Shown here: piece after piece, positions 25,723 to 33,749 of the stretch
Position numbering within the stretch: position 1 is the first letter of the stretch
Layout: the number at the start of each line of letters is the position of its first letter
Source of the DNA: Variovorax sp. J22G73
GTDB lineage: Bacteria > Pseudomonadota > Gammaproteobacteria > Burkholderiales > Burkholderiaceae_C
Length of the DNA: 64,000 nucleotides
Assembly (NCBI RefSeq): GCF_030317035.1
Contig: NZ_JASZYK010000008.1
Coordinates: forward strand, 277,749 to 341,748
Reading direction: 5' to 3'
The notes under the pieces: generated by a model
Databases searched by the model: none
What the model was told of the DNA's origin: nothing
Seen by the model: only the letters and a program-made list of their open reading frames with translations
Program-made: the position numbers and the translations under genes

Positions 25723-27318
25723 TCAGGCCGCGAGCTTGTCTGCCGTCGCTGATGTCGTGGGCGTAGCCTTGACGAGCTCACCGGCGACGGCCCACGGCAG
25801 TAGCTCGTCGATGCGGTTGCTCGGGTGGTCAGCAATGCGTTCGAGCACGTGTCGCAGGTAGGCCTGTGGGTCAATTCCGTTGAGCTTGGCGGAGCCGATC
25901 AGCGTGTAGATCACTGCAGCGCTGCTGCCGCCGGCGTCGGAGCCGAAGTGCAGGTAGTTCTTGCGTCCGATGGCGACGCCGCGCAGCGCGCGCTCGGCAG
26001 CGTTGTTGTGCGCCTCGATGCGGCCGTCGTCAACGAAGCGCGTCAGCGCCGTCCAGTTGCTCAGCGAGTACCCGATCGCCAGCGCCATCGGCGACTTCGC
26101 CGAGACCTGCGCTAGCGTTGTGTTGAACCACTCCCTCAATTCATCCAGCATGGGACCAGTGTGTTCCTGGCGAACCCGCATTCGCTCATCCGGCGTCTTG
26201 CCGCGGATGTCGGCCTCGACGCCGAACACCTTGCCGATGCGCTGTAACGCCTGGTGCGCCAGCGTGCCGGCCAGCTTGTGCTGACGCTCGTGGATGTCCC
26301 ACACCTTGCGGCGTGCATGGCTCCAGCAAGCCGCCTCGACCACACGGCCGTCTTCGTACAGCGGGTGGTAGCCAGTGAAGGCATCCGCTTGCAGGATTCC
26401 CTTGAAGTGCCTCAGGTGACGAACGGGGTGTTCGCCCTTGCGGTTCACCGAGTATTGGAACCACACCGCCGGCGGCGCTGTGTCGCCGCTGGGGCGGTCA
26501 TCCCTCACGTACACCCACAGGCGCCCGGTGCGGGCCTTGGCGCCCGCACCGCCGAGCACGCGGATCGGCGTGTCGTCGCCGTGGACCTTATCGGCCGCCA
26601 CCACGTAGCGGCCGATCGCTTCGGCCAGCGGGCTCAGCAGGCGTGCCGCCTGCGCTACCCAGTCCGCCAGGGTCGAGCGCTGCAGTTCGACGCCTTCACG
26701 GCTGTAGATCTCGCACAACCTGTACAGGGGCGTGTGGTCGCAGTACTTGCTCACCAGCACATGCGTGAGCAGGCCGGTGCCGGCCATGCAGCGGTCGATG
26801 GGGCGGCGTGGCGCTGGTGCCTGTGCGATCGTGCTGCAGGTCGCACAGGCGAGCTTGGGGCGGACGTGGCGCAGGACATGGAAGCTGCCCGGCTCGTAGT
26901 CGAGTACCTCCGAGACGTCCTGTCCGATCTCGCGAAGGCCGCGGCCACAGGCTTCGCAGTTGCAACCGCTTTGCGGAGTGTGCACCACAGTGCGCCGTGG
27001 CAGGTGATCCGGCAAGTCCCGTACACCGGTGCGCTGTCGCTTCTGCCGCTTCTTGCGAGCCTGCTCGATGGACGTGACGTTGGAGGGGTGATCGGCGCCT
27101 TCAGCGGGCACCGCCGGCTGCGCGAGTTGACCGCCCACGAGCTCAAGCTGCGCGTGCTCGAGCTGTTCGCTGGAGCGACCGTACTTCATGCGCCGCAGGT
27201 AAGCCACCTCGACCTTGAGCTTCTCGACGGTCAGCAGTGCAATCTTCAATGCCTCTTGCGAGCGCTGCACCTCGCCGCTAAGAGCGGCGTTGGCAACCAG
27301 CAGTTCCTCGGAGGTCAT
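25723..27318 (-). CDS. tnpC: IS66 transposase TnpC
   Basis: 531 aa DDE transposase. It has an N-terminal leucine-zipper-like helix (KIALLTVEKLKVEVAYLRR), the RRMKYGRSSEQ segment, a zinc-finger region with CNCEACGRGL and CATCS, and the catalytic core: D in VHGDDTPIRVLG, D in LQADAFTGYHPLYE, and the C-terminal E within NNAAERALRGVAIGRKNY. It ends with the IS66 C-terminal domain (PQAYLRHVLERIADHPSNRIDELLPW). Full length, no stops. It works with TnpA and TnpB to move the element. Confidence 0.95.
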   Translation of the reverse strand: MTSEELLVANAALSGEVQRSQEALKIALLTVEKLKVEVAYLRRMKYGRSSEQLEHAQLELVGGQLAQPAVPAEGADHPSNVTSIEQARKKRQKRQRTGVRDLPDHLPRRTVVHTPQSGCNCEACGRGLREIGQDVSEVLDYEPGSFHVLRHVRPKLACATCSTIAQAPAPRRPIDRCMAGTGLLTHVLVSKYCDHTPLYRLCEIYSREGVELQRSTLADWVAQAARLLSPLAEAIGRYVVAADKVHGDDTPIRVLGGAGAKARTGRLWVYVRDDRPSGDTAPPAVWFQYSVNRKGEHPVRHLRHFKGILQADAFTGYHPLYEDGRVVEAACWSHARRKVWDIHERQHKLAGTLAHQALQRIGKVFGVEADIRGKTPDERMRVRQEHTGPMLDELREWFNTTLAQVSAKSPMALAIGYSLSNWTALTRFVDDGRIEAHNNAAERALRGVAIGRKNYLHFGSDAGGSSAAVIYTLIGSAKLNGIDPQAYLRHVLERIADHPSNRIDELLPWAVAGELVKATPTTSATADKLAA

Positions 27319-27387
27319 GGGGTGCGACTGTGCCTGTCGTCACCCATTTCCACAGCGGGAGTTGTCCTGTCAACTGCAGAACGCCGC

Positions 27388-27735
27388 CTATGCTGCCGCG
27401 CGCGGCTGCCAGGTACGCTCGGGCCGTCGCCAGTCGATGCCTTCGAGCAGCATCGACAGCTGTGCAGCGCTCAGCGAGATCGAGCCCGTCTCTGCCTGCG
27501 GCCAGATGAAGCGGCCACGCTCCAACCGCTTGGCCAGCAGGCACATGCCATCGCCGTCACTCCACAGCAGCTTGACAAGATCGCCTCGGCGACCGCGGAA
27601 GACGAAGACATGACCGCCGTACGGGTCCTCGGTGAGCGCGGTCTGTACCTTCGCCGCCAGCGTGTCCATGCCGCAGCGCATGTCCGTCACACCGGCTGCC
27701 AGCCAGACCCGAGTGCCAGCGCGCGGGCCGATCAT
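27388..27735 (-). CDS. tnpB: IS66 accessory protein TnpB
   Basis: 115 aa, typical IS66 Orf2: RVWLAAGVTDMRCGMDTLAAKVQ, then GGHVFVFRGRRGDLVKLLWSDGDGMCLLAKRLERGRFIWP. The family is required for IS66 transposition, with unclear biochemistry. The start overlaps the tnpA stop by 4 bp (ATGA), so the two are translationally coupled. Confidence 0.95.
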   Translation of the reverse strand: MIGPRAGTRVWLAAGVTDMRCGMDTLAAKVQTALTEDPYGGHVFVFRGRRGDLVKLLWSDGDGMCLLAKRLERGRFIWPQAETGSISLSAAQLSMLLEGIDWRRPERTWQPRAAA

Positions 27736-28142
27736 TCGCTCTGACGCAGCGCGCGCAGGACACTGCGCAGGCTGCTTTCGTCGACCGGCCCGCGCAAGCG
27801 CAACTGGGCGCCGGCGAACTCCAACTCAATAACGCCGCTGCGCAGAGCCGACCTCGGTGGCGCCACAGCACGCTCGCCTGACGAGGGAACTGTCATGACC
27901 TCGGCCGCCGGCGCGACAGTCACCGGCAACAGTACAGCCGCCGACTCGCCGCCAGCAGCCCGAAGATGCTCCCTGCGCCACTTGAACAGCATGTTGGCGT
28001 TGACGCCGCCGTGCAGCGCGATTGCCGACACGGACGCGCCCGGCTCCAAGCTTTGTTGTACGAGCTCATGTTTGAACGCTCGGTCGTGATGTCGCCGGCT
28101 CGCCTTCCCTGCGTCTTGCTCACTCTTCATGGTGTGCACCAT
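27732..28142 (-). CDS. tnpA: IS66 accessory protein TnpA (HTH)
   Basis: 136 aa. N-terminal helix-turn-helix of the IS3/IS66 Orf1 type: RAFKHELVQQSLEPGASVSAIALHGGVNANMLFKWR, followed by a Ser/Val-rich linker and a C-terminal part (IELEFAGAQLRLRGPVDESSLRSVLRAL). It binds the element ends or regulates expression in IS66. First gene of the element; promoter expected in 28143-28239. Confidence 0.92.
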   Translation of the reverse strand: MVHTMKSEQDAGKASRRHHDRAFKHELVQQSLEPGASVSAIALHGGVNANMLFKWRREHLRAAGGESAAVLLPVTVAPAAEVMTVPSSGERAVAPPRSALRSGVIELEFAGAQLRLRGPVDESSLRSVLRALRQSE

Positions 28143-28239
28143 CTCCTTTAGCGCACACCTACAAGCGGGTCTGCGATTCGGGTCAGATGCTTCCCGCAGC
28201 CAGCGCGTCAGGCAAGGACGGCCTTCGTCGGACTATTAC

Positions 28240-28285
28240 CCAAGATCGGCGTTCGGTTGCCCTCATCTTGTCGAGCTTGTGCCAT
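28240..28285 (-). pseudogene. 5' end of the gene split by IS66
   Basis: From ATG 28285 the frame reads AQARQDEGNRTPIL and enters the target duplication CCAAGATC. Joined to 25128 with one copy of the duplication removed, it runs on in frame into the membrane segment of the other half. The region 28286-28514 has a repeat-like GTCCGCTCCTGA at about 28434 and no gene. Confidence 0.6.
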
Positions 28286-28514
28286 CCAGTTTGTGCCTAC
28301 TTGCAGTGCGAGATTGCCGCCCAAAGCTATTGCGGGTGCGTTCGATCTTGATGAAGTCCAAATGAAGTCCTGCGGCGCATCCGACCCGTCTGTGTGGCTT
28401 TGTGACCCAAACGGATTCACACACTCGGATGTCCGCTCCTGAGGGACCCACACTTTGCTCCGTCGGATCGGCTTTGGTTAGCCCGAAGCGGCCACTTAGA
28501 AAGTGCGAGCCCAG

Positions 28515-29009
28515 TCAGCTTCGCGTGCAGTCTGCGAGCTCAGGAATGACCTCGATACCGCCGGTCGCGGCGTACTTTATCGGTGGCCTAAGCCTAAACA
28601 TGAATACCGCAGTGTCCAACTCAGAGGCTCGTGCGGTGAAGCTCACATAGGTTGGCGCAACTGCGGCGCTTTGCAGACCAGACTTTTCGAGGACGCGCTT
28701 AAAAATTTCTCCACGCGCCAGCGCGAGTGCGCGCTGGCCGTCGTCGGATGTGCCCACGCGTTGAGAGTGCGCAGTGACTTGGACGAACATATCGAGAACG
28801 CAGTTAGGTTTGGCGGACGGCTGCTTAAGCTCTTTCGATTCCTTTTCGATTTGCGCTTCATGACCTGCCTGAAGATGAAGCGTTCCAGGAATGAACTTCG
28901 CCTTGATGAAATAACTTGCGGGCGATATGCACCAAGCTGGTGTCGCGCATAGCAGGACAAGAGCGAGGACGGTCGGACAGGATGGCAGGTATCTGTTGGT
29001 GCTCAGCAT
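28515..29009 (-). CDS. Exported OmpA-C-like protein, paralogue
   Basis: 164 aa from ATG 29009; the longer frame to 29210 translates the repeat. Signal peptide with hydrophobic core TVLALVLLCATPAWC. The mature part resembles a degenerate OmpA-C fold: LHLQAGHEAQIEKESKELKQ, then VTAHSQRVGTSDDGQRALALARGEIFKRVLEKSGL. It is distantly similar in layout to the product at 19872. Likely periplasmic. Confidence 0.6.
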   Translation of the reverse strand: MLSTNRYLPSCPTVLALVLLCATPAWCISPASYFIKAKFIPGTLHLQAGHEAQIEKESKELKQPSAKPNCVLDMFVQVTAHSQRVGTSDDGQRALALARGEIFKRVLEKSGLQSAAVAPTYVSFTARASELDTAVFMFRLRPPIKYAATGGIEVIPELADCTRS

Positions 29010-29034
29010 GGTCGATTTGTCTTGGCTGCGAGAT

Positions 29035-29554
29035 GTCTGCTTTTGGCCGGCTGTAGCCTGTCGCCTGATGGGCGCAAAGTGCCCAAAGCGGACTAGGACA
29101 TGCGACTCGTGCCTGAAGTCAATGAGATTGCACTCGGCTACGCACTTGTAGACCAGCGGTAGCGAATAAATATCGTCGGCCCGCAAATGACAAGATGCGT
29201 CTCGCTCCACGAATCCGTAGATAGCAAATAAGTGGGCCAGTCACAATGCGGCGGTACGTCGACCTTGGCAAAGCGCTTGAGGTAGTCGCTAACGCCCGCC
29301 CTGTCCGTCAATCGATAAAAGGGCATTGGCTCGTCAAGCGCCGACGCCTGCGCGACATCGACGGTTGATCCAACGAATGCCTTCACGTCTGGATGTGGAA
29401 ATCTCGATTGACTAGATACATCGATCTCAAGCGACTCTTCGCTGCCGGGATCGTCGAACTCGAACTGATCGATACGAAGTGAAAGCATTGTGCTGAGCAA
29501 CGTCTGGTTATGACCGAATTTTGCCCCACGACGCGACTGACCGCTCTTGGCCGC
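29035..29554 (-). repeat. Duplicated 520-bp unit, copy B
   Basis: Matches 15030-15549 base for base except for a few substitutions (for example 29248 region and 29322 region). Starts at the hairpin repeat (29035-29093) and ends in the repeat GACCGCTCTTGGCCGC at 29539. Confidence 0.85.
29138..29488 (-). CDS. Hypothetical protein, duplicated cassette gene, copy B
   Basis: 116 aa from ATG 29488. The protein matches that of 15133-15483; the few nucleotide differences appear silent. Retaining the same protein in two distant places suggests recent duplication rather than long divergence. Small, acidic, cytoplasmic, family not recognised. Confidence 0.65.
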   Translation of the reverse strand: MLSLRIDQFEFDDPGSEESLEIDVSSQSRFPHPDVKAFVGSTVDVAQASALDEPMPFYRLTDRAGVSDYLKRFAKVDVPPHCDWPTYLLSTDSWSETHLVICGPTIFIRYRWSTSA

Positions 29555-29572
29555 ATTCTGCCCGTTGCCGCC

Positions 29573-30007
29573 TCATAGCCGTTTGAACTTTTGGGGCAAC
29601 TCGAACGACGCGCCGTCGGGACGCACCGATGCGGCATAGGCCACTCGCAGCATTTCCACAAGCTGCTCCCGTCCACGCGGAGATTTCAGCGATGCAGGGA
29701 GCCGACTGAGCCAATGGCCGTTCGGACCCGCAGTAGTGCCACGCTTCAGCGACAGCTGCCGTGAGGTCGGCAACGGTCTCGTGGACAGCACTTCAATGCA
29801 GTGGGCAAGCTGCGCTGGCGACGTAAACACGAGTTCATGCTCGCCGGCCTCGATACGAAGTGCTGGGAAGCCCCTGTGCGGAATGGCGACGGGTGCAGCA
29901 GGCACCCATGCTCCTGAAGTCGTCGTATCGGGGACATGGACCCAGTACGCCATCGGCGCTGAGCGCCAGTCGCGCTCAAAGGTGAAGCGAAACGTCGATG
30001 TCGTCAC
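29573..30007 (-). CDS. Hypothetical protein of the cassette array
   Basis: 144 aa from ATG 30007. Begins TTSTFRFTFERDWRSAPMAYWVHVPD, continues with Pro-rich loops and GEHELVFTSPAQLAHCIEVLSTRPLP, and ends with a basic stretch (FELPQKFKRL). No signal peptide. Strand-rich and soluble. No family recognised. One gene per repeat unit, between repeats at 29539 and about 30035. Confidence 0.6.
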   Translation of the reverse strand: MTTSTFRFTFERDWRSAPMAYWVHVPDTTTSGAWVPAAPVAIPHRGFPALRIEAGEHELVFTSPAQLAHCIEVLSTRPLPTSRQLSLKRGTTAGPNGHWLSRLPASLKSPRGREQLVEMLRVAYAASVRPDGASFELPQKFKRL

Positions 30008-30078
30008 GATGGCTCAATTGGAGGGCGTTAAGGAAGGTCCAGTCCTGGCCGTCACTTGCCGCCGGGCGCCAAGCTCGC

Positions 30079-30555
30079 TCACATGGTCCCGCTAACACCG
30101 CTGCACTGCGGCCAGTTTTTTCGGGCGCTCTTTTCCAAGACTGGATCTGTTGAGCTTCCGCTCTCGGTGCGCATCACGCGTATGTAGCACTGAGTTCCAA
30201 CGCTGTCATATTCAGCAACGTAGTGAGCGCCTTCTTTAGGGTCGAAAACCACCGAGATGGCGCAAACTGAATTGTCATGCCCTGAAGCCATACGCACTGT
30301 GAAAGGTCTGTCCGCCGCGATAGCTACGGGCTTACTTTCTGGACCATCGCGCTCCAGCCTTGCGTTGTACAAGTCCATGGTCTTTTCACACTTTGGATTG
30401 TTGTACGCGCGCACACCCACAAGTCCCGAAATTGGATGTACGAAGCGGACTTGGAAAGTGGCGGTGGGTCCGGAAGGCGGCGGCTTGTACGCAGCAACAC
30501 AACCGCCCAACATGCTGGCCAAAGCAAGAACTACGAATATTTGTCCGACTCTCAC
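30079..30555 (-). CDS. Lipoprotein, second of an overlapping pair
   Basis: 158 aa from ATG 30555. Lipobox LGGC after a short signal (RVGQIFVVLALASMLGGC). The mature part is about 135 aa with strand-rich segments (TATFQVRFVHPISGLVGVRAYNN) and two more Cys pairs. The start overlaps the upstream lipoprotein stop by 4 bp (ATGA), so they are co-translated; this is one of few two-gene units in the array. Probably outer-membrane anchored; role unknown. Confidence 0.75.
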   Translation of the reverse strand: MRVGQIFVVLALASMLGGCVAAYKPPPSGPTATFQVRFVHPISGLVGVRAYNNPKCEKTMDLYNARLERDGPESKPVAIAADRPFTVRMASGHDNSVCAISVVFDPKEGAHYVAEYDSVGTQCYIRVMRTESGSSTDPVLEKSARKNWPQCSGVSGTM

Positions 30556-31097
30556 GACTTCTCCTTCGTCAACCAGGCCCGCGCCATTGCGCCGCCCATT
30601 GCGTCGCAGTGCAGCTCATATCGACCGCCGGGTTCAAGCTCGTCGATCAGGATGATTTGGGCTTCGGCGCCTCCCGAAGCCACCCCACTTATTGGTGCTT
30701 GCCCATTTACTTGAGGGGCAAAGGGACGAGGACGTCCCTCCGTCGCGGACGCACTTGGCAACTTACAGATCACTTGGAGTTTGGTCTTTCCCGGCTTAGT
30801 GTTCACTCGCGTGGCATAGCCGAGTTCGGCACTCCCAACGATGGTGTCATCCACCTTCGAGATCAATGGCGCGGCTCCTCGATTTCTATACGTTCGATCT
30901 ATTCGGAACCCGGTGTCACCGACGGAGTTGATGACAACTCCTGTCGCATCTTGAGGGGCATTTGGCATCGTCACACTGCCACAAGCACTGAGGGCGACAG
31001 TTGCAAGTGCAGCCACCAACATCGATACATGCTGCATGGCCCTTGCAAACCGAGCAGGCGGATACGTCTTGGCCGGCCGGCTGAAGAATCTCGTCAT
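30552..31097 (-). CDS. Lipoprotein, first of an overlapping pair
   Basis: 181 aa from ATG 31097; ATG 31037 (QHVSMLVAALATVALSAC) gives a more typical short lipoprotein signal. Lipobox LSAC. The mature domain contains VVINSVGDTGFRIDRTYRNRGAAPLISKVDD and, near the end, ELEPGGRYELHCDAMGG. Strand-rich, soluble, probably anchored in the outer membrane. The family is not recognised. The stop overlaps the next gene. Confidence 0.7.
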   Translation of the reverse strand: MTRFFSRPAKTYPPARFARAMQHVSMLVAALATVALSACGSVTMPNAPQDATGVVINSVGDTGFRIDRTYRNRGAAPLISKVDDTIVGSAELGYATRVNTKPGKTKLQVICKLPSASATEGRPRPFAPQVNGQAPISGVASGGAEAQIILIDELEPGGRYELHCDAMGGAMARAWLTKEKS

Positions 31098-31246
31098 TGT
31101 TGGAACGCGTGCTCTTGGCCCTACGCGGGATGAGCTGATGCTTATGTTACAAGCAAGATGCTAACCGAATGTCTGGTGTTGGCCGACTGTAGCCGGTCGC
31201 GCAGCCGTCGCAGTGGATCGCGAAGCGGCGATTGGGCCGAGACCTG

Positions 31247-31675
31247 TCAGGCTGTCGGATCACGCCAGAGCAGTTCAAGATCTTCAGGCATGCCTGAATA
31301 CGGCGTCGCCATATCCAGGTCGTTGAGCGCCGACGGCGGCTCGCCAGTCACGATGCTGCTATGCATTCGCAACAAATGCAGGAGGCTTTCCGCCGCCCAC
31401 GCGTTACTTGGCACCGCGTCGCAACCGTATTTCGCTCGGATGATCACGCCAGCACGAGCGGCGGCAGTCCAAAACGTCTGTCGATGCTCGTCCGACAGGC
31501 CGCGTATGTCGAACTCACAGAAGGGTGCAGTTCGGTCGGAGAGGTCCTCCAACCATGTGCGTAGCCTCTTGTGATGTTCGGGTATTTCGCGAGCGATTAG
31601 GACCAACATGCCGCAGTAGCCTAGATTGGAACGGTTCAGTGCCCGCCCATCTTCGAGATACATCAAGGATGACAA
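31247..31675 (-). CDS. Hypothetical protein, immunity-like
   Basis: 142 aa from TTG 31675, which has GGAGGGG about 7 bp upstream; ATG 31663 (YLEDGRALNRSNLGY) lacks a site. Contains a long hydrophobic-polar helix (GYCGMLVLIAREIPEHHKRL), DLSDRTAPFCEFDIRGLSDEHRQTFW, then WAAESLLHLLRMH and an acidic end (GMPEDLELLWRD). No signal peptide. Family not recognised. Repeats at 31170 and 31690 flank it. Confidence 0.6.
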   Translation of the reverse strand: MSSLMYLEDGRALNRSNLGYCGMLVLIAREIPEHHKRLRTWLEDLSDRTAPFCEFDIRGLSDEHRQTFWTAAARAGVIIRAKYGCDAVPSNAWAAESLLHLLRMHSSIVTGEPPSALNDLDMATPYSGMPEDLELLWRDPTA

Positions 31676-31715
31676 ATTGCCCCTCCAAACTTCTGCTCTT
31701 GGCCGCGTGCTGCCA

Positions 31716-32138
31716 TCAGCCGTGGTGCACCGATGCGACGCAGCGGCACTGAAAGGGTACAGCCTCTGTGAAGTCGCCGGACCAGAATACGTCGCAAAGG
31801 CCATCCCACGCGAGTTCGATGTGTTCGGCGGCCATGCGACTGAACGCCAACGTCGTGTCGTACACATCATGATGGCCGAACACGTACATGAACCCCAACT
31901 CCGGATGGGGGTATGCGGCGTCCGACTTGTCACTCCACGAAGTGCTCGCGCCTTCCAGATTGTCATCCGCATGCGTTTGGAGCCGCAGGCCCTGGTGATA
32001 CAGCCTGGGTGACCACATTTCGCCATCGAACTCCCTCGGCTCCGTCTCAATCTCCACGCTCCACAGGCCGTCAATCTGCCGAACCACCGCTGACGTGACG
32101 GCAAACCTTCGGTCTCTGAGGCTGATGTAGCTGGTCAT
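31716..32138 (-). CDS. Hypothetical protein, immunity-like
   Basis: 140 aa from ATG 32138. Strand-rich N-terminus (TSYISLRDRRFAVTSAVVRQIDGLWSVEIETEPREFDGEMW), then HPELGFMYVFGHHDVYDTTLAFSRM and a helix with Asp/Trp at the end (HIELAWDGLCDVFWSGDF). No signal peptide. The style resembles small Imm families of polymorphic toxin systems, but no specific family can be named. Confidence 0.6.
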   Translation of the reverse strand: MTSYISLRDRRFAVTSAVVRQIDGLWSVEIETEPREFDGEMWSPRLYHQGLRLQTHADDNLEGASTSWSDKSDAAYPHPELGFMYVFGHHDVYDTTLAFSRMAAEHIELAWDGLCDVFWSGDFTEAVPFQCRCVASVHHG

Positions 32139-32213
32139 CGAGCTGGATTCTGGGAACGAACTGGCGACGCTGTTCGGATGTCTGGTCTTGGCCGACTGCC
32201 GACCAAAGGGCGT

Positions 32214-32831
32214 TCAACTATCGGGACTGGCATTAAAGATACCGTTCAACGGATGCTCGCTCGGCCATGTTCCGTCAAGCTTCAGCCAGGCCCGTGAAAT
32301 CGGCTTTGGATGGCCTCGGAACTCATCCTCAATCGCGATGCGCAGCGACTTGGAGCTAAGAGTCTTCTCGTCGGTCGGAAACGCGAACAGGCACTGTTGG
32401 TTCACGGCTACCGCGGCGAACTCCTCGCCGCCCAGGTTCTCCTTCAGCATCTCGTAGAAGTTGCCAAGCATCAGCGCGCCGGCGGGCGCCATCCAGTTTC
32501 CACGAGCCATCCCGATGTTCGTTCCATCGATGAGGGTTGCCCCGCCGAGCTGAAATTCCCCTGCTTGAAAGGCTTTTCCCAGGTTGTTCGCGGCCACCTC
32601 GAAGGCGTCTTCCACTGAGAGGCCCGCCTCCGACAGGTCTTGCGACTTCGCATTGCGTACGGTTCCAAGTCCGTCAATGACCAGAACCATGCGGACGTCT
32701 TCTGAAAAATCCCAAGTCAGAAGGGAATCGGCGCCAACGTAGTCCACCCAGCTCCGTGGAACGACGTACGGATAGAGAAGATGAAGGTTGCCGGCAAGCG
32801 GGTGTAATTCGGCGGGAGGCGTGATGCTCAT
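32214..32831 (-). CDS. DUF1444-like hypothetical protein
   Basis: 205 aa from ATG 32831. Reads HLLYPYVVPRSWVDYVGADSLLTWDFSEDVRMVLVIDG, then a helix GLSVEDAFEVAANNLGKAF, GNWMAPAGALMLGNFYEMLKENLGGEEFAAVAVNQQCLFAFP. The order (YP-VxP strand, helix, LLTxxFxxD motif, then a structural Cys-containing strand) resembles DUF1444 proteins. Cytoplasmic. Bounded by repeats at 32180 and 32975. Confidence 0.6.
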   Translation of the reverse strand: MSITPPAELHPLAGNLHLLYPYVVPRSWVDYVGADSLLTWDFSEDVRMVLVIDGLGTVRNAKSQDLSEAGLSVEDAFEVAANNLGKAFQAGEFQLGGATLIDGTNIGMARGNWMAPAGALMLGNFYEMLKENLGGEEFAAVAVNQQCLFAFPTDEKTLSSKSLRIAIEDEFRGHPKPISRAWLKLDGTWPSEHPLNGIFNASPDS

Positions 32832-33020
32832 GGTTCGACGCGGAAGTTGGCCTAATTGTTCATGGGCGCGCCGTTGGTGTGCACGCGCTCGGAGTGTGTT
32901 CTGCTGAATCTGCGCAATATTGTGGTGCGGACGCCTCGAACGTCCGCTATCAGGCGAATTGAAGCCGCCCTCCGAATGACCGGTCCTGGCCGAAGGCGGC
33001 GCTACGACGTCCTGCCGCCA

Positions 33021-33305
33021 TCACGCACATGCGTCATGAACTTCGCGTCCGAGGGCCAGGCTCATTCTTGCGCACAGCACCGTGAGCCAGCCAATCCAGA
33101 CGGGCGGCTCTGCTTCGCCGCAGAACTGGATACCGCTGGGTTCGACTGATGCCCATATGTACCGGGCGTCGCCCTCCTGCCCGTACCAAGCCGGCCCGTT
33201 CTTATCGCCTAACCAACCATCCATCGACTCGTAGACGGTCAAAACCTTTGCCCACTCTTGCTCGGAAAGGTCGTACGGGATATTCAAGGTGATGTCTTGT
33301 CGCAA
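33021..33305 (-). CDS. Hypothetical protein of the cassette array
   Basis: 94 aa from TTG 33305; no ATG is available near the N-terminus. Reads TLNIPYDLSEQEWAKVLTVYESMDGW and WYGQEGDARYIWASVEPSGIQFCGE, then a helix PPVWIGWLTVLCARMSLALGREV. Trp-rich and compact. No signal. Likely a real small soluble protein by composition; family not recognised. Confidence 0.55.
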   Translation of the reverse strand: MRQDITLNIPYDLSEQEWAKVLTVYESMDGWLGDKNGPAWYGQEGDARYIWASVEPSGIQFCGEAEPPVWIGWLTVLCARMSLALGREVHDACA

Positions 33306-33419
33306 GCGCCGTTCTCCAACCTGTTGGCGTGAGCATTTTGCCCCTTGCCGCGTCTTTGAAATTCGAAACTTGGGGCCGCTGGCGAAGGTCCGGTTTTGGC
33401 CGACTCACGTCGGCTACCG

Positions 33420-33749
33420 CTATTTTCCGTGCTCGAATGGCCCGTGCGAGAAGCCGCAACACGGACAGGCCTCAACGCGCAGAAGCCAAGCGAGCCACTG
33501 GGATACAGGTTGTCGTCGCATACCCTGCCAAACCAGAGCGAGGCCGCAAGCAGGGCACCGAATTGAGATGCATGCTAGGACGGAGAGCAGGCAGGCTCCA
33601 ACAAGCGCCAATAGCCTTATGGTCGCCACGTCAGCGCCGAACCAGTCGGCCACCCACGCCGGTGCGAACTGGCAAGCACCCACCACTGCGCCTGCAAATG
33701 CAAAAAGCCAGAGCTTCCATCGCTGCGAGGCAACGAAGGCAGTGTTCAC
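33420..33749 (-). CDS. Small membrane protein with zinc-ribbon-like Cys pairs
   Basis: 109 aa, probable GTG start at 33749. Two hydrophobic helices (WLFAFAGAVVGACQFAPAWVADW and LLALVGACLLSVLACISI) are followed by a cytoplasmic tail with CPAC and CPCC about 30 residues apart, a zinc-ribbon-like arrangement. No good ribosome-binding site is visible. Possibly a membrane protein with a metal-binding tail; function unknown. Confidence 0.5.
   Translation of the reverse strand: MNTAFVASQRWKLWLFAFAGAVVGACQFAPAWVADWFGADVATIRLLALVGACLLSVLACISIRCPACGLALVWQGMRRQPVSQWLAWLLRVEACPCCGFSHGPFEHGK

Larger units (their letters stand above)
25129..28239 (-). mobile_element. Complete IS66-family element (3,111 bp)
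   Basis: Ends are 27-bp imperfect inverted repeats: left 25129-25155 starting GTATTAGTCCG, right 28213-28239 ending CGGACTATTAC, 22 of 27 matching, with IS66-type GTA termini. Flanked by the perfect 8-bp duplication CCAAGATC. It carries tnpA, tnpB, tnpC and a fourth gene on the minus strand. Intact ends and matching duplication indicate a fairly recent simple insertion into a cassette-array gene. Confidence 0.92.

Noticed and set aside
26254..27744. 496-aa plus-strand open frame
   Set aside because: Antisense to IS66 tnpC and tnpB, which carry all family motifs.
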